Source of the DNA: Spirochaetota bacterium
GTDB taxonomy: Bacteria > Spirochaetota > UBA4802 > JAFGDQ01
Direction of reading: 5' to 3'
Assembly: GCA_016934735.1 (NCBI GenBank)
Contig: JAFGSG010000105.1
Span: 1-64,000, forward strand
DNA: 64,000 nt
The notes under the pieces were generated by a model, which was not told where the DNA came from, ran no database searches, and saw only the letters and a program-made list of their open reading frames with translations. Both the position numbers and the translations under genes were made by a program. Below, one piece after another: positions 1 to 8,508 of the stretch; positions within the stretch are counted from its first letter, which is position 1, and each line of letters begins with the position of its first letter.

Positions 1-57
1 CTTCGTCGATCCAATCCTATGATTGTTTCTCTATGAGGCTATTATCTTTTTCCCTAT

Positions 58-813
58 TTGTCGCACTTGATACTTGAAGTCAGGATATATAAAAATGCTC
101 CATATTATATAAGTCTTGGCAAATATATTGTAGTAAGTATTTCTGACACAGGAATCGGTATGGACAAAAAAACACAAAACCGCCTCTTCGAGCCGTTCTT
201 TACTACAAAGGGGAAAGGGAAAGGGACAGGATTCGGACTGGCATCTGTTTACGGCACTGTTAAAAATCATAGCGGGATGATCAATGTTTATAGCGAAAAG
301 GGCCGCGGATCGGTCTTTAAGGTTTATCTTCCTGTTGCGAAAGAATCTCCTGATACAGGAACAGATACAGAAACGGATACAGAAACGGATACAGAAACGG
401 ATACAGAAACGGATACAAGTGCTCCGTCTGCAAAGAATATAAAAGTATCTGCCCATGTGTTGCTTGTTGATGATGAGGAAGATCTGCGCATTGTAGGGGA
501 AAAGATGCTTAAAAAACTCGGGCATACAGTCAGCGTATGCAAAGACGGTAAAGAAGCGGTGAAGTTTTATAAAAAATCATGGAATAAAATAGATATTGTT
601 CTGTTAGATATGATAATGCCAGCTATGAACGGCAAGGATGCGTTCATAGCAATGAAAAAAATAAATCCGCATATTAAGGCTCTTTTGACTTCCGGATATA
701 GCCTGAACGGAGAAGCTCAGTCTATATTAGATAAAGGAGTTAAGGGATTTCTGCAAAAACCTTTTAAAAAGAATGAACTTTTAATGAAAATTTCGGAAAT
801 ACTGAACTCCTGA
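58..813 (+). CDS. C-terminal part of a hybrid sensor histidine kinase (probably a broken gene)
   Basis: About 251 codons are open. The first part is the C-terminal half of a histidine-kinase ATPase domain: the G1 box DTGIGM is at residues 30-35, the F box FEPFFTT follows, and the G2 box GTGFGLA is at 56-62. Residues 100-120 are a TDTE repeat linker. A receiver domain follows (VDDE at 138-141, phosphoacceptor D184, T211/S212, K234). The dimerisation domain with its phosphorylated His and the N box are missing. An in-frame TGA at 34-36 closes the frame just upstream, and the other two frames there show no kinase motif. I infer a gene broken or decayed at its 5' end; the TTG at 58 is only the first possible start. 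A real gene entering by frameshift from outside the window cannot be excluded. Confidence 0.7.
   Translation: MSHLILEVRIYKNAPYYISLGKYIVVSISDTGIGMDKKTQNRLFEPFFTTKGKGKGTGFGLASVYGTVKNHSGMINVYSEKGRGSVFKVYLPVAKESPDTGTDTETDTETDTETDTETDTSAPSAKNIKVSAHVLLVDDEEDLRIVGEKMLKKLGHTVSVCKDGKEAVKFYKKSWNKIDIVLLDMIMPAMNGKDAFIAMKKINPHIKALLTSGYSLNGEAQSILDKGVKGFLQKPFKKNELLMKISEILNS
352..417 (+). repeat. In-frame 12-bp tandem repeat coding (TDTE)n
   Basis: The 12-bp unit gatacagaaacg occurs four times exactly (364-411), preceded by one variant unit (352-363) and followed by a partial one. It encodes a Thr/Asp/Glu linker between the kinase ATPase domain and the receiver domain. The unit length is a multiple of three, so a change in copy number would keep the frame. 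Confidence 0.9.
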
Positions 814-1167
814 ACAATAGACAATTCTTTATTTAAATCAAAAAAAATCTGCATGGAAATATAATTCTAATAAGCTAGTTTTATATGGTTTTTCGGGTTT
901 TATCTCTGCCTGTTGGGCGGGAGGGGATTGCCGGCAAAAGCAGAAAATATAAAAAATTGCTTTACTATTGCGTTATTGTATATTGTTTTGTGTAACAAAG
1001 AAAAAGTGCAGATTATTTAGTCTTTATATGTCTTTTTTAAGCAAAGTCATATAAAAAATCAGTCAGATAAACAATTAATAGACATATCTCAAAAATTATG
1101 TAATGTGTTTTATCTTATCGGAAAATTTTTTTTTGGGATAACCTGAAATAATAAAGGAAAGAATAAT
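814..1167. other. Intergenic region upstream of rfbA
   Basis: No gene is seen in these 354 bases. A GC-rich stretch at about 904-944 contains the palindrome TTGCCGGCAA (928-937) and flanking arms TCTGC/GCAGA. Positions 914-934 resemble the 3' half of the GC-rich dispersed repeat found at 40445. A possible sigma-70 promoter is TTGCTT (957-962), 16 bp, TATATT (979-984), but it lies about 185 bp before rfbA. rfbA has a ribosome-binding site (aaggaaag) just before its ATG. Confidence 0.4.
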
Positions 1168-2040
1168 ATGAAAGGAATAATTTTAGCAGGAGGGCACGGC
1201 ACAAGGCTTTATCCTATAACTCATGTTGTATGCAAACAGCTCCTGCCTGTCTATGATAAACCGATGATTTATTATCCGCTCTCGACACTTATGCTTGCAG
1301 GAATCCGGGATATACTCATTATATCCACTCCTGATGACCTGCCTAAAATAGAGAGCCTGCTCGGTGACGGCAGGAATCTGGGGCTTTCACTGAATTATAA
1401 AGTTCAGGAAGTGCCGCGCGGACTCGCGGATGCGTTTATTGTGGGAGAGCAGTTCGCGGGCAACGATAAAGTATGTCTTATTCTCGGAGACAATATTTTT
1501 TACGGACATGGTTTGCCCGAATTAATGAAAGAGGCGTCATCGCATGATAGGGGTGCTACAGTTTTCGGGTATTACGTAAGCGATCCCGAAAGATACGGTG
1601 TTGTGGATTTTGACGCTGACGGCAAAGTCCTTTCAATAGAGGAGAAACCTGCGAAGCCGAAATCGAATTATGCGGTGGTCGGCCTTTACTTTTACGACAA
1701 TACTGTAGTGCAGAAAGCAAAATCACTGAAACCCTCAGCCAGGGGAGAGATCGAGATCACTGATCTGAACAATGTATACCTGAAGAATAATGAGCTGCGC
1801 GTAAAGCTGATGGGCCGCGGATTTGCCTGGCTCGATACAGGCACTCATGCTTCAATGATCGAGGCTGCGCAGTATGTGAAGACGATCGAGGACAGGCAGG
1901 GACTGAAGATATCCTGCATTGAAGAGATAGCTTATTCAATGGGTTACATCAATGAGAAGCAGCTGCGGGTAGTCGCTGAGCCTCTCAGAAAATCAGGGTA
2001 CGGAGAATATCTCTTAAAGATACTGGAGATGAAAAAATAA
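1168..2040 (+). CDS. rfbA: Glucose-1-phosphate thymidylyltransferase
   Basis: This 290-residue protein makes dTDP-glucose from dTTP and glucose-1-phosphate, the first step of dTDP-L-rhamnose synthesis in the cytoplasm. The N-terminal nucleotide-binding motif is [11 protein letters not shown] (residues 8-18; the family usually has GGSGTRL), followed by [16 protein letters not shown], which is typical of RmlA. EKPAKPKS and the C-terminal LDTGTH region also fit. Length is normal for the family. A ribosome-binding site (aaggaaag) precedes the ATG. It starts a run of rhamnose genes, with rfbC beginning one base after its stop codon, so the two are probably translationally coupled. The product likely feeds a surface polysaccharide. 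Confidence 0.96.
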   Translation: MKGIILAGGHGTRLYPITHVVCKQLLPVYDKPMIYYPLSTLMLAGIRDILIISTPDDLPKIESLLGDGRNLGLSLNYKVQEVPRGLADAFIVGEQFAGNDKVCLILGDNIFYGHGLPELMKEASSHDRGATVFGYYVSDPERYGVVDFDADGKVLSIEEKPAKPKSNYAVVGLYFYDNTVVQKAKSLKPSARGEIEITDLNNVYLKNNELRVKLMGRGFAWLDTGTHASMIEAAQYVKTIEDRQGLKISCIEEIAYSMGYINEKQLRVVAEPLRKSGYGEYLLKILEMKK

Positions 2041-2041
2041 A

Positions 2042-2590
2042 ATGCCATTTGATTTTAAAAAACTTGAAATCGACGGTCTTGTTTTAATTGAGCCCCGGAT
2101 TTTTAAGGACGAAAGGGGCTTTTTTCTTGAATCGTATAAAAGATCCGATTTCGTCGCCAATGGAATAGAATATAATTTTTTACAGGATAATCATTCTCTT
2201 TCCGGCAGAAACGTTATCCGCGGACTGCATTATCAGCATGCGCCTAAAGCGCAGGGCAAGCTTGTGCGGGTGATGACAGGCTCCGTATGGGATGTTGCAG
2301 TTGATATTCGCAGAAGCTCTCCAACCTACTTAAAATGGCTGTCGGTTGAGCTCTCGGGAGAAAATAATAAAATGCTTTTTATCCCGCCGGGATTTGCCCA
2401 CGGATTTCTTGCCCTCACGGACAATGTGCATCTCGTATACAAGTGCACCGAAGAATACGATCCGAAACTCGATACCGGCATAAGATGGGACGATCCGGAT
2501 ATAGGAGTGAAATGGCCTGTTGCGGATCCTATTATTTCTTCAAAGGATGCGGTGCTGCCTTTGCTAAAGGATGCGAAGATTTTCGATTAA
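2042..2590 (+). CDS. rfbC: dTDP-4-dehydrorhamnose 3,5-epimerase
   Basis: The 182-residue cupin-fold enzyme epimerises dTDP-4-keto-6-deoxyglucose at C3 and C5, the third step of dTDP-L-rhamnose synthesis. The RGLHYQ motif contains the catalytic His (H63). The DVAVDIRRSSPTY segment and the FIPPGFAHGF segment are diagnostic of RmlC. Length is normal. The ATG lies one base after the rfbA stop codon, so it should be read from the same message. Confidence 0.95.
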   Translation: MPFDFKKLEIDGLVLIEPRIFKDERGFFLESYKRSDFVANGIEYNFLQDNHSLSGRNVIRGLHYQHAPKAQGKLVRVMTGSVWDVAVDIRRSSPTYLKWLSVELSGENNKMLFIPPGFAHGFLALTDNVHLVYKCTEEYDPKLDTGIRWDDPDIGVKWPVADPIISSKDAVLPLLKDAKIFD

Positions 2591-2674
2591 AAAGAAATTA
2601 CATCTATCTTGTAAATTGGAATATTTATAGTTTCCAAAATTGAACGGTAGGAGAGGAGTAAGAAAAGAAAATAA

Positions 2675-3538
2675 ATGATCTGGCTTATAGGCAATAAAGG
2701 AATGCTCGGCACTGACGTTGAGCAGAAATTGAAAGCGAGTGCTTTTGATTATTCTGCATCAGATATGGATGTTGATATTACAGATATAGGCGCTTTAAGA
2801 AATTTTTCTAAAGATAAAAAAATCGAATGGATAATAAACTGCTCAGCCTACACAGCGGTAGACAAAGCGGAGGATGAAGCCGGGAAAGCTTTTAAAATAA
2901 ACGCAGATGGGGCAGGGAATGTTGCTCTTGTTGCAAAAGAACGGAAAGCAAAGCTGATACATTTTTCTACGGATTATGTATTCGACGGTACAAAATCCGA
3001 AGCATATATAGAGAACGACATGACCGGTCCGATAGGTGTTTACGGAAGAAGCAAGCTTAAAGGCGAAGAAAATATATTGCAGACATTGTCCGAACATTTT
3101 ATTTTTCGGATCTCCTGGCTTTACGGGCATCACGGTGCGAACTTCGTTCATACAATGCTCAGATTGTTTGGCGAGCGGGACGAAGTACGCGTTGTCAACG
3201 ACCAGTGGGGCAGCCCCACATTTGCCGAAGACGTAGCCGATCTCATAATTAAGATTATCAGAGAAAATTCGACTGCGTACGGGATATACCACTTTACAAA
3301 CGGCGGAAGGACAACCTGGTATGAGTTTACACGCGAGATTCACAGGCTTGCTAAAGAAATAGGTCTCAAAAAAAATGACATTAAAATAACACCGGTATCG
3401 ACGGCTGAATATCCGACAAAAGCAAAACGGCCCGCAAATTCCTGTATGTCTAAAACTAAAATAGAAAAAACGCTTGGCGTAAAAATACGGCCATGGCAGG
3501 AATCTCTGGTGGAATTTCTCTCTGAAAAAGTATTATAA
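2675..3538 (+). CDS. rfbD: dTDP-4-dehydrorhamnose reductase
   Basis: The 287-residue short-chain dehydrogenase/reductase performs the last step, reducing dTDP-4-keto-L-rhamnose to dTDP-L-rhamnose with NAD(P)H. The N terminus has the Rossmann glycine motif GNKGMLG. The STDYVFDG segment and the catalytic YGRSK (Tyr and Lys of YxxxK) follow, and the RISWLYG and NDQWGSPT segments are typical of RmlD. A purine-rich site (aggagaggag) lies about 12 bases before the ATG. It is 84 bp after rfbC and likely in the same operon. Confidence 0.95.
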   Translation: MIWLIGNKGMLGTDVEQKLKASAFDYSASDMDVDITDIGALRNFSKDKKIEWIINCSAYTAVDKAEDEAGKAFKINADGAGNVALVAKERKAKLIHFSTDYVFDGTKSEAYIENDMTGPIGVYGRSKLKGEENILQTLSEHFIFRISWLYGHHGANFVHTMLRLFGERDEVRVVNDQWGSPTFAEDVADLIIKIIRENSTAYGIYHFTNGGRTTWYEFTREIHRLAKEIGLKKNDIKITPVSTAEYPTKAKRPANSCMSKTKIEKTLGVKIRPWQESLVEFLSEKVL

Positions 3539-3571
3539 AGTCATTGTAAAATTATAATTTTTAGTTAGCAA

Positions 3572-3660
3572 ATCATCCCGTCCGCAGGACGGGAACAAAT
3601 TCAGAGAGAAACAAACTTATCATTTAATTGATCATTTAAAATTTGTTTCTCAGAAGTTAT
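3572..3660 (+). repeat. Dispersed repeat family 2, copy A
   Basis: A 7-bp GC stem with a 3-nt loop (3577-3583/3587-3593) is followed by arms gagaaacaaa (3606-3615) and tttgtttctc (3642-3651). The reverse complement of 27464-27546 shows the same order: a GC-rich stretch ending in GGG, then ACAAAT, then GAAAC, an AT-rich loop, TTTAAA, and an identical 12-mer gtttctcagaag. The match was found by eye. Confidence 0.55.
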
Positions 3661-3666
3661 TGATAA

Positions 3667-3793
3667 TAAATTGAAATACATTACAAAATTTTCTGCGGAA
3701 TCAGACCTTCCAGGTTAGTTTTTTATGTTTTTGTGGGCTTTTGCATCAGGTCTGAAAGGCGTCCTCAAAAATTTTGTAATGTATTTCAATTTA
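3667..3793. repeat. Long inverted repeat (26-bp perfect arms), MITE-like
   Basis: The arms 3667-3692 and 3768-3793 are perfect reverse complements, enclosing 75 bp. Inside, tcagacc and aggtctg add further pairing. There is no coding sequence in the loop. It could be a miniature inverted-repeat element, or a long RNA stem between rfbD and rfbB. No clear target-site duplication is visible. Confidence 0.6.
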
Positions 3794-3929
3794 TCAGGGA
3801 ACATGACTTAATTTTTAGACATTTAGTTAATATTATTTAGGTTGATGGATTTTCTGTTTTTGCTGTTATTGGATCATTAGACATATTTTATCATTCAGAA
3901 TAGGAGAAATACTTTTAAGGTTCATTAAA

Positions 3930-5000
3930 ATGAGAAAAATTAAAAATATACTTGTTACAGGCGGGGCGGGATTTATAGGATCAAATTTTATTCATTATCT
4001 TTTCAACGACACGGAATTCGACGGCAGAATAATAAATGCGGATAAACTTACTTACGCTGGTAACCTTGAGAATCTAACTGAGATAAATAAAAAGCATGAA
4101 GGCAAGCGGTATTTTTTCGAAAAAGCTGATATATGCGATTACAACGCAATTGAATTACTCTTCAGGAAATACGATATTGATACAGTTATTCATTTTGCTG
4201 CTGAGTCGCACGTTGACCGCTCAATACACGGGCCGAGAGATTTCATAGAGACTAACATAAACGGTACATTCTGTCTGCTTGAGAATGCGCGTGCTTTCTG
4301 GGGAGACCGTGATGATGTGCTGTTCCATCATATCAGCACGGACGAGGTGTTCGGTTCTCTCGGTGAAACAGGCTTTTTTTATGAAACGACACCGTATGAC
4401 CCGCGCAGCCCTTATTCTGCTTCAAAGGCTTCATCAGACCATCTCGTACGCGCCTATAATCATACATACAACCTGCCGGTTACATTGTCTAACTGTTCCA
4501 ACAATTATGGTCCATATCAGTTCCCCGAAAAGCTTATACCTGTTATGATACTTAACATTAAAGAGAAGAAGCCTCTTCCTGTTTACGGTGACGGCAGGAA
4601 CATACGCGACTGGTTATATGTTAATGATCATAACAGCGCTGCGTGGGCAATTATTAACAAAGGCAAAACCGGGGAAACTTACAATATCGGCGGAGAAAAT
4701 GAGTGGGAAAACATTAAGCTGGTTAATTCTTTGTGTGAGAAGGTGGCGCGCTTCCTGAAAAAGGATACAGATTATTATAAAAAGCTGATCACGTTTGTAA
4801 AGGACAGGCCTGGCCATGACAGAAGATATGCGATCAACTGTGACAGGATCAAAAGCGAACTCGGATGGAAGCAGAGCGTGGATTTCGACGCCGGCCTTGA
4901 CAGAACCATAGAATGGTACCTGAATAATCAGAGGTGGATAGATAATGTCCGTAGCGGTGAATATAAAAAGTGGATGGAGAAAAACTATTCAAAAAGATAG
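3930..5000 (+). CDS. rfbB: dTDP-glucose 4,6-dehydratase
   Basis: The 356-residue extended SDR enzyme converts dTDP-glucose to dTDP-4-keto-6-deoxyglucose, the second step of the rhamnose pathway. The NAD-binding motif is GGAGFIGSNF near the N terminus. AESHVDRSI, the STDEVFGSL segment and the catalytic YSASK (YxxxK) are characteristic of RmlB. Length is normal. It is separated from rfbACD by the repeat-filled gap but completes the four-enzyme set. Possible ribosome-binding sites are ggagaa and aagg upstream of the ATG. Confidence 0.96.
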   Translation: MRKIKNILVTGGAGFIGSNFIHYLFNDTEFDGRIINADKLTYAGNLENLTEINKKHEGKRYFFEKADICDYNAIELLFRKYDIDTVIHFAAESHVDRSIHGPRDFIETNINGTFCLLENARAFWGDRDDVLFHHISTDEVFGSLGETGFFYETTPYDPRSPYSASKASSDHLVRAYNHTYNLPVTLSNCSNNYGPYQFPEKLIPVMILNIKEKKPLPVYGDGRNIRDWLYVNDHNSAAWAIINKGKTGETYNIGGENEWENIKLVNSLCEKVARFLKKDTDYYKKLITFVKDRPGHDRRYAINCDRIKSELGWKQSVDFDAGLDRTIEWYLNNQRWIDNVRSGEYKKWMEKNYSKR

Positions 5001-5062
5001 GAGATGCGGTTTGATTTTAATTGTTCCGCTTAAGATTTTTAGTAAGGCTTCAGAAAAAATAT

Positions 5063-5090
5063 TTGACTTAAATTAAATATTATATGATAT
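5063..5090 (+). promoter_or_regulatory. Candidate promoter for the tRNA pair
   Basis: TTGACT at 5063-5068 is followed after 16 bp by TGATAT (5085-5090); TATGAT at 5083-5088 is an alternative with 14 bp. It lies about 100 bp upstream of tRNA-Leu. Confidence 0.4.
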
Positions 5091-5190
5091 TTTACAAAAT
5101 GTTCCGTAGTCCGTTCTTTATTATCGATTCTACAATCAGTAAAAATTGGCTTGAAATTTACGGGTCGATTTCATAGTGTGTCGAAAATAA

Positions 5191-5272
5191 GCGAGCGTGG
5201 CGGAACTGGCAGACGCGCCAGACTTAGGATCTGGTGCCGCAAGGCGTGGGGGTTCAAGTCCCTTCGCTCGCA
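5191..5272 (+). tRNA. tRNA-Leu (TAG)
   Basis: The acceptor arms GCGAGCG and CGCTCGC (5265-5271) pair fully, with A as discriminator. The anticodon stem CCAGA/TCTGG encloses a 7-nt loop with anticodon TAG at 5225-5227. The long variable arm (gccgcaaggc) is that of a class II tRNA such as tRNA-Leu, and the T arm contains GTTCAAGTC. CCA is not encoded. Confidence 0.96.
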
Positions 5273-5279
5273 TTAAAAT

Positions 5280-5351
<72 letters not shown>

Positions 5352-5354
5352 CAT

Positions 5355-5390
5355 AGCCGCGTTAGTAAATAACGCGGCTTTTTTTATTTT
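5355..5390 (+). terminator. Rho-independent terminator of the tRNA unit
   Basis: A perfect 10-bp stem, agccgcgtta (5355-5364) with taacgcggct (5370-5379), has a 5-nt loop and is followed by a run of T (5379-5385). Confidence 0.9.
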
Positions 5391-5539
5391 GAGGCGTAAT
5401 GTTCCGGTCGTATCATTGTGTATTTTTTGCTTTCAATTTGCTTTACAAATCAATAAAATCCTGAAACAACATACCATTCTGATAGTGCGAATCATTTCCT
5501 ATGAATTAGTACCTCTGGCCATATACAGATTATTTTCTG

Positions 5540-5567
5540 TTGACTTTTTTTTTCTATTGGTAATAAT
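5540..5567 (+). promoter_or_regulatory. Candidate promoter upstream of the SAM methyltransferase gene
   Basis: TTGACT at 5540-5545 is followed by TAATAAT at 5561-5567. It lies immediately before the GTG at 5575. This argues against a start as far upstream as 5389, but leaves a very short leader. Confidence 0.35.
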
Positions 5568-5574
5568 AGAAGAT

Positions 5575-6333
5575 GTGAATATCGCGAAAAGTTATGCTAA
5601 TCAACCTCTTCATGCTGAAATCGGCGGGATCATTAAATCCCACTCGGAGAATAAAACAGATATACGAAGCATTGTGATACATATTATTGACTGGAATCAG
5701 GTGCATCGTGTAATAGACCTTGGCTGCGGATACGGCTGGTTTGAAGAAGCAGTCTTGTCGTCCGGAAAAAGCTTTGATCTTATTGTGGGTATTGATTACC
5801 TGAAAGAGAACGGCCCTGCCTTCATGAATTATGCGAAAAAGATCGCTAAAGAAGCTGTGTTTAAAGCTTCTGCTCTTCCTGCTGCAATTGATTTCCCTGC
5901 AGGATATTTTGATCTCGTTATCTGCGCTTATTCTCTATATTTTTTTCCGGGTATACTTCCGGAAGTAAAACGAATTCTCCATAATGACAGTTCTTTTATT
6001 ATAATAACACATAGCGATTCTATGCTTGAAGAAGGAAAGAAATTTTTTGACTTTAAGAATTTAAGAACAATTATTGATAATTTTTCAGCGGAAAACGGAG
6101 AAACTATACTACGAAAATATTTTACTTCTATAAGATCTATTGACTATAATAATTCACTGATATTTCATAAAAACGACGAGGAGGATCTCGGCCGGTATAT
6201 AGATTTTAAACGTGAATTTATTAAGAAAGATGCTGATCCCGATATTGTAAGAGAAACAATGTTAAGAGAGCTTTTGAATAATGGAGAATTCCGCCTTAAT
6301 AAGAACGACAGAATATTCATGGTAAAGAAATGA
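5575..6333 (+). CDS. Class I SAM-dependent methyltransferase
   Basis: The protein has the Rossmann methyltransferase motif I VIDLGCGYG, an acidic residue after strand 2 (IVGIDYL), and motif post-II/IV FDLVICAYSLYFF followed by EVKRILHN, as in UbiE/type-11 methyltransferases. The substrate is unknown. The frame is open back to 5389, but the extra 62 residues are hydrophobic and unlike this family, and a promoter-like sequence lies inside them. I therefore place the start at GTG 5575; TTG 5557 is possible. Its stop codon overlaps the ATG of the Nudix gene by 4 bp, so the two are coupled. Confidence 0.7.
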   Translation: MNIAKSYANQPLHAEIGGIIKSHSENKTDIRSIVIHIIDWNQVHRVIDLGCGYGWFEEAVLSSGKSFDLIVGIDYLKENGPAFMNYAKKIAKEAVFKASALPAAIDFPAGYFDLVICAYSLYFFPGILPEVKRILHNDSSFIIITHSDSMLEEGKKFFDFKNLRTIIDNFSAENGETILRKYFTSIRSIDYNNSLIFHKNDEEDLGRYIDFKREFIKKDADPDIVRETMLRELLNNGEFRLNKNDRIFMVKK

Positions 6334-7334
6334 ATAGAAAGGTTTTTTGTAATTTCTGCGGAGAAAGACTCAGCATTGATCATCTGGATGAGAAGGAAAG
6401 GCAGGTATGCAGGAACTGCAATAAAGTATATTATGAAAATCCACTTCCTGTCGCGTCGGTTATACTTTCGAACAGGAACAGGGAAACACTTCTTGTGAAA
6501 AGAGCCAATGAGCCATTCAGGGATATGTGGTGTCTTCCGATGGGTTTTGCGGAAACAGGAGAAAGTATTGAGGATGCCGCCCTGAGAGAGCTGAAAGAAG
6601 AAACAGATATCACAGGAAGGATCGTACAGCTTGTCGATGTGGGTTCCCATACGAATCCGCTTTATGGCGAGCTTCTCGTCGTTACTTTTGAAGCGGAAAA
6701 AGTGACTGGTATTGAGACTGCAGGAGATGATGCTTCAGACTGCAGATACTTTCCGATCATGAATCTTCCGAAGCTTGCTTTTGATTCCAATGAGAAGGCC
6801 ATTCAGAAATACATTGAACTAAAGAAAGACCTCTGGAATATATACGATTCTGTTGACACCTTTGTGGAATCGGCGCTTAAAGGGAAAACTCCATACACAA
6901 AACCTCTTCTTTCGGATGAGCTTATAAGCGTTGCAAGTACAAACTCAAAAAAAATTATTAATCTCTGGCTTGATGATATAACCACCAATCCTTCTACGAA
7001 ATCCTATCATCATCTTGACAGAAAAGACCTTTTTGAAAGGGCAGCTTTTATAATAGATAAGTTTGACTTGTGGATTAAGGGAGAGAAAAGCGAAAAGGAA
7101 CTCAAGGATTTTTATTATGATCTTGCAAAAAGGCGCAAAGAAGAAAATGTAATTCTGGAAGATCTGGTCAGTTCTTTAAGCCTTCTTAAAAAGCACATAT
7201 GGATGTTTACATATTCATTCGGAGTATGGGAGAAAGCGGTTGACATTTACCGTATGTTTGAGCTTGGAGAAAGACTTATTTATTTTTTTGATAAAGCCGC
7301 CTATTATACAGTTATGGGGTATAGGGAATTCTGA
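6330..7334 (+). CDS. Zinc-ribbon Nudix hydrolase with a C-terminal helical extension
   Basis: This 334-residue protein begins with a zinc ribbon (C7, C10, C27, C30). The Nudix fold follows, with an intact box: G72, E78, R86, E87, E90, E91. Such proteins resemble NudC-like or ADP-ribose/NAD pyrophosphatases, which cleave nucleoside diphosphates linked to another moiety. The ribbon followed by YYENPLPVASVI is common in this group. Residues from about 170 to 334 are a charged, probably helical extension that I do not recognise. ATGA overlap with the upstream methyltransferase indicates one operon. Substrate unknown. Confidence 0.85.
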   Translation: MNRKVFCNFCGERLSIDHLDEKERQVCRNCNKVYYENPLPVASVILSNRNRETLLVKRANEPFRDMWCLPMGFAETGESIEDAALRELKEETDITGRIVQLVDVGSHTNPLYGELLVVTFEAEKVTGIETAGDDASDCRYFPIMNLPKLAFDSNEKAIQKYIELKKDLWNIYDSVDTFVESALKGKTPYTKPLLSDELISVASTNSKKIINLWLDDITTNPSTKSYHHLDRKDLFERAAFIIDKFDLWIKGEKSEKELKDFYYDLAKRRKEENVILEDLVSSLSLLKKHIWMFTYSFGVWEKAVDIYRMFELGERLIYFFDKAAYYTVMGYREF

Positions 7335-7470
7335 AAAAGAGACTCTGTTAAATATGTAAATATAATACAGTCCGCAGCCGGAGCCTCTATGAAATGGGTT
7401 GATGCAGACAGAATTTTAAATTGAGATATATCTCTTTAATGGATCAATAGCAGAAATTGCATTCTGAAAT

Positions 7471-8028
7471 TTATAATCCAAGATCGTCCGCAATTGTCTG
7501 CATGGCGCAAAGTGAAATTTCAGCAAATTTATTCAGTTCAATCCCGATTTTTTCACACTCCATTATTATTTCACGGTTTACTGATCTCGCGAACGCTTTT
7601 TCTTTCATTCTTTTTGTGACGGAGCTGGCTTTTACGCTGGAAAGCTTTTTGTCAGGATATACCAGCGTTACGGCGGTTATAAGTCCTGTGATAGTCTCGC
7701 CTGCAGCAAGTGCATGCTGGCATTTTGTGCTTCTTTTTTCTCCCGGATGAGCCTCTTCATTGTGCAGCCGAATTGCGTTAATTATTTCTTCTTCAACACC
7801 TTCGCTGCGCAGCATATTCACTGCTTCCTTTGTGTGTACAGCCAGATCCGCATTTGTAATTTCAACGTCAATATCGTGAAGCAGACCGGCTAAAGCCCAT
7901 TTTTCCTCATCTTCTCCCAGTTCCTTTGCCAATGATCTGAGAACTGCTTCTGATGCCAGACAGTGTTTAAGCATATTTTCATTTTTTATGAATTTTTGTA
8001 AGAGTAAAAGGGCTTTTTCTCTGATCAT
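7471..8028 (-). CDS. HD-domain phosphohydrolase (HDIG type)
   Basis: The 185-residue protein has an HD domain: H22 in LKHCLASEAV, the paired LLHDID (H51, D52), and a conserved His at RLHNEEAHPG (H89). This matches small predicted HDIG hydrolases that bind divalent metals and cleave phosphoester bonds; the substrate is not known. It follows the small membrane-anchored protein gene by 6 bp on the same strand, so they probably form an operon. No clear ribosome-binding site precedes the ATG, which fits coupling to the upstream gene. Confidence 0.8.
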   Translation of the reverse strand: MIREKALLLLQKFIKNENMLKHCLASEAVLRSLAKELGEDEEKWALAGLLHDIDVEITNADLAVHTKEAVNMLRSEGVEEEIINAIRLHNEEAHPGEKRSTKCQHALAAGETITGLITAVTLVYPDKKLSSVKASSVTKRMKEKAFARSVNREIIMECEKIGIELNKFAEISLCAMQTIADDLGL

Positions 8029-8034
8029 AAAGGA

Positions 8035-8403
8035 TTATTTATCAGATTCTTTGTAATGTTTTCGCAAACCATTCTGTTGTATGGAATACTCGATTGTAAC
8101 ATAATCATCATAAATAGTATATTTCACTATAGTGCCGTTTCTCACAACATCAACCGTTTTATCAAATAAATCTTTTGCACAAAATTGAGCATTCATTAAA
8201 GCGGCTTCTTTTGCTGAATCAACCCTTGCTTTGCCACTAAGGCTCTCATTCGGCCATCCTCTGCAGATAATTACGAATGTATTATTATTTTTAAACCATT
8301 TTTTTTCAATTACTGTATCTTTTGCCGTGTCTTGCTTTTTATCGCTGTCAAAAAACCATGAAGCAAGCGAAAATATTAATATTACAGGAATAAGTTTTTT
8401 CAT
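8035..8403 (-). CDS. Small exported or membrane-anchored protein, unknown function
   Basis: I chose the ATG at 8403 because GGAG lies 9 bases upstream and the protein then starts with a signal-like segment (MKKLIPVILIFSLASW). The 122-residue product has one hydrophobic N-terminal segment and no lipobox Cys. The mature part contains the segment ARVDSAKEAALMNAQ, which recalls small spirochaetal LPP20-like envelope proteins, but the resemblance is weak. An upstream extension to 8463 in the same frame lacks a ribosome-binding site. It is transcribed with the HD-domain gene. Confidence 0.6.
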   Translation of the reverse strand: MKKLIPVILIFSLASWFFDSDKKQDTAKDTVIEKKWFKNNNTFVIICRGWPNESLSGKARVDSAKEAALMNAQFCAKDLFDKTVDVVRNGTIVKYTIYDDYVTIEYSIQQNGLRKHYKESDK

Positions 8404-8508
8404 GTGATAACTCCAGGTCGGAAAATTAAGATATAATATAATTATTATACTATGATATAACACAGTATTATAATTGGCAATTATTACTCACCGGATATAA
8501 AATATTTT

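Larger units (their letters stand above)
3539..3929. other. 391-bp intergenic region made of inverted repeats
   Basis: No gene is seen between rfbD and rfbB. The region holds three inverted repeats in a row: a GC hairpin at 3577-3593, a 10-bp stem at 3606-3651, and 26-bp arms at 3667-3692 and 3768-3793. The first two form a repeat that recurs in reverse orientation near 27.5 kb. The 26-bp pair looks like a separate insertion. rfbB therefore probably needs its own promoter, or depends on readthrough from rfbD. Confidence 0.6.

Noticed and set aside
352-417. 12-bp tandem repeats as a CRISPR-like array
   Set aside because: Units are contiguous, have no spacers and are in frame within a coding sequence.
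5389-5574. Hydrophobic N-terminal extension of the SAM methyltransferase
   Set aside because: It overlaps the tRNA terminator end and contains a promoter-like sequence; the family does not have such an extension.
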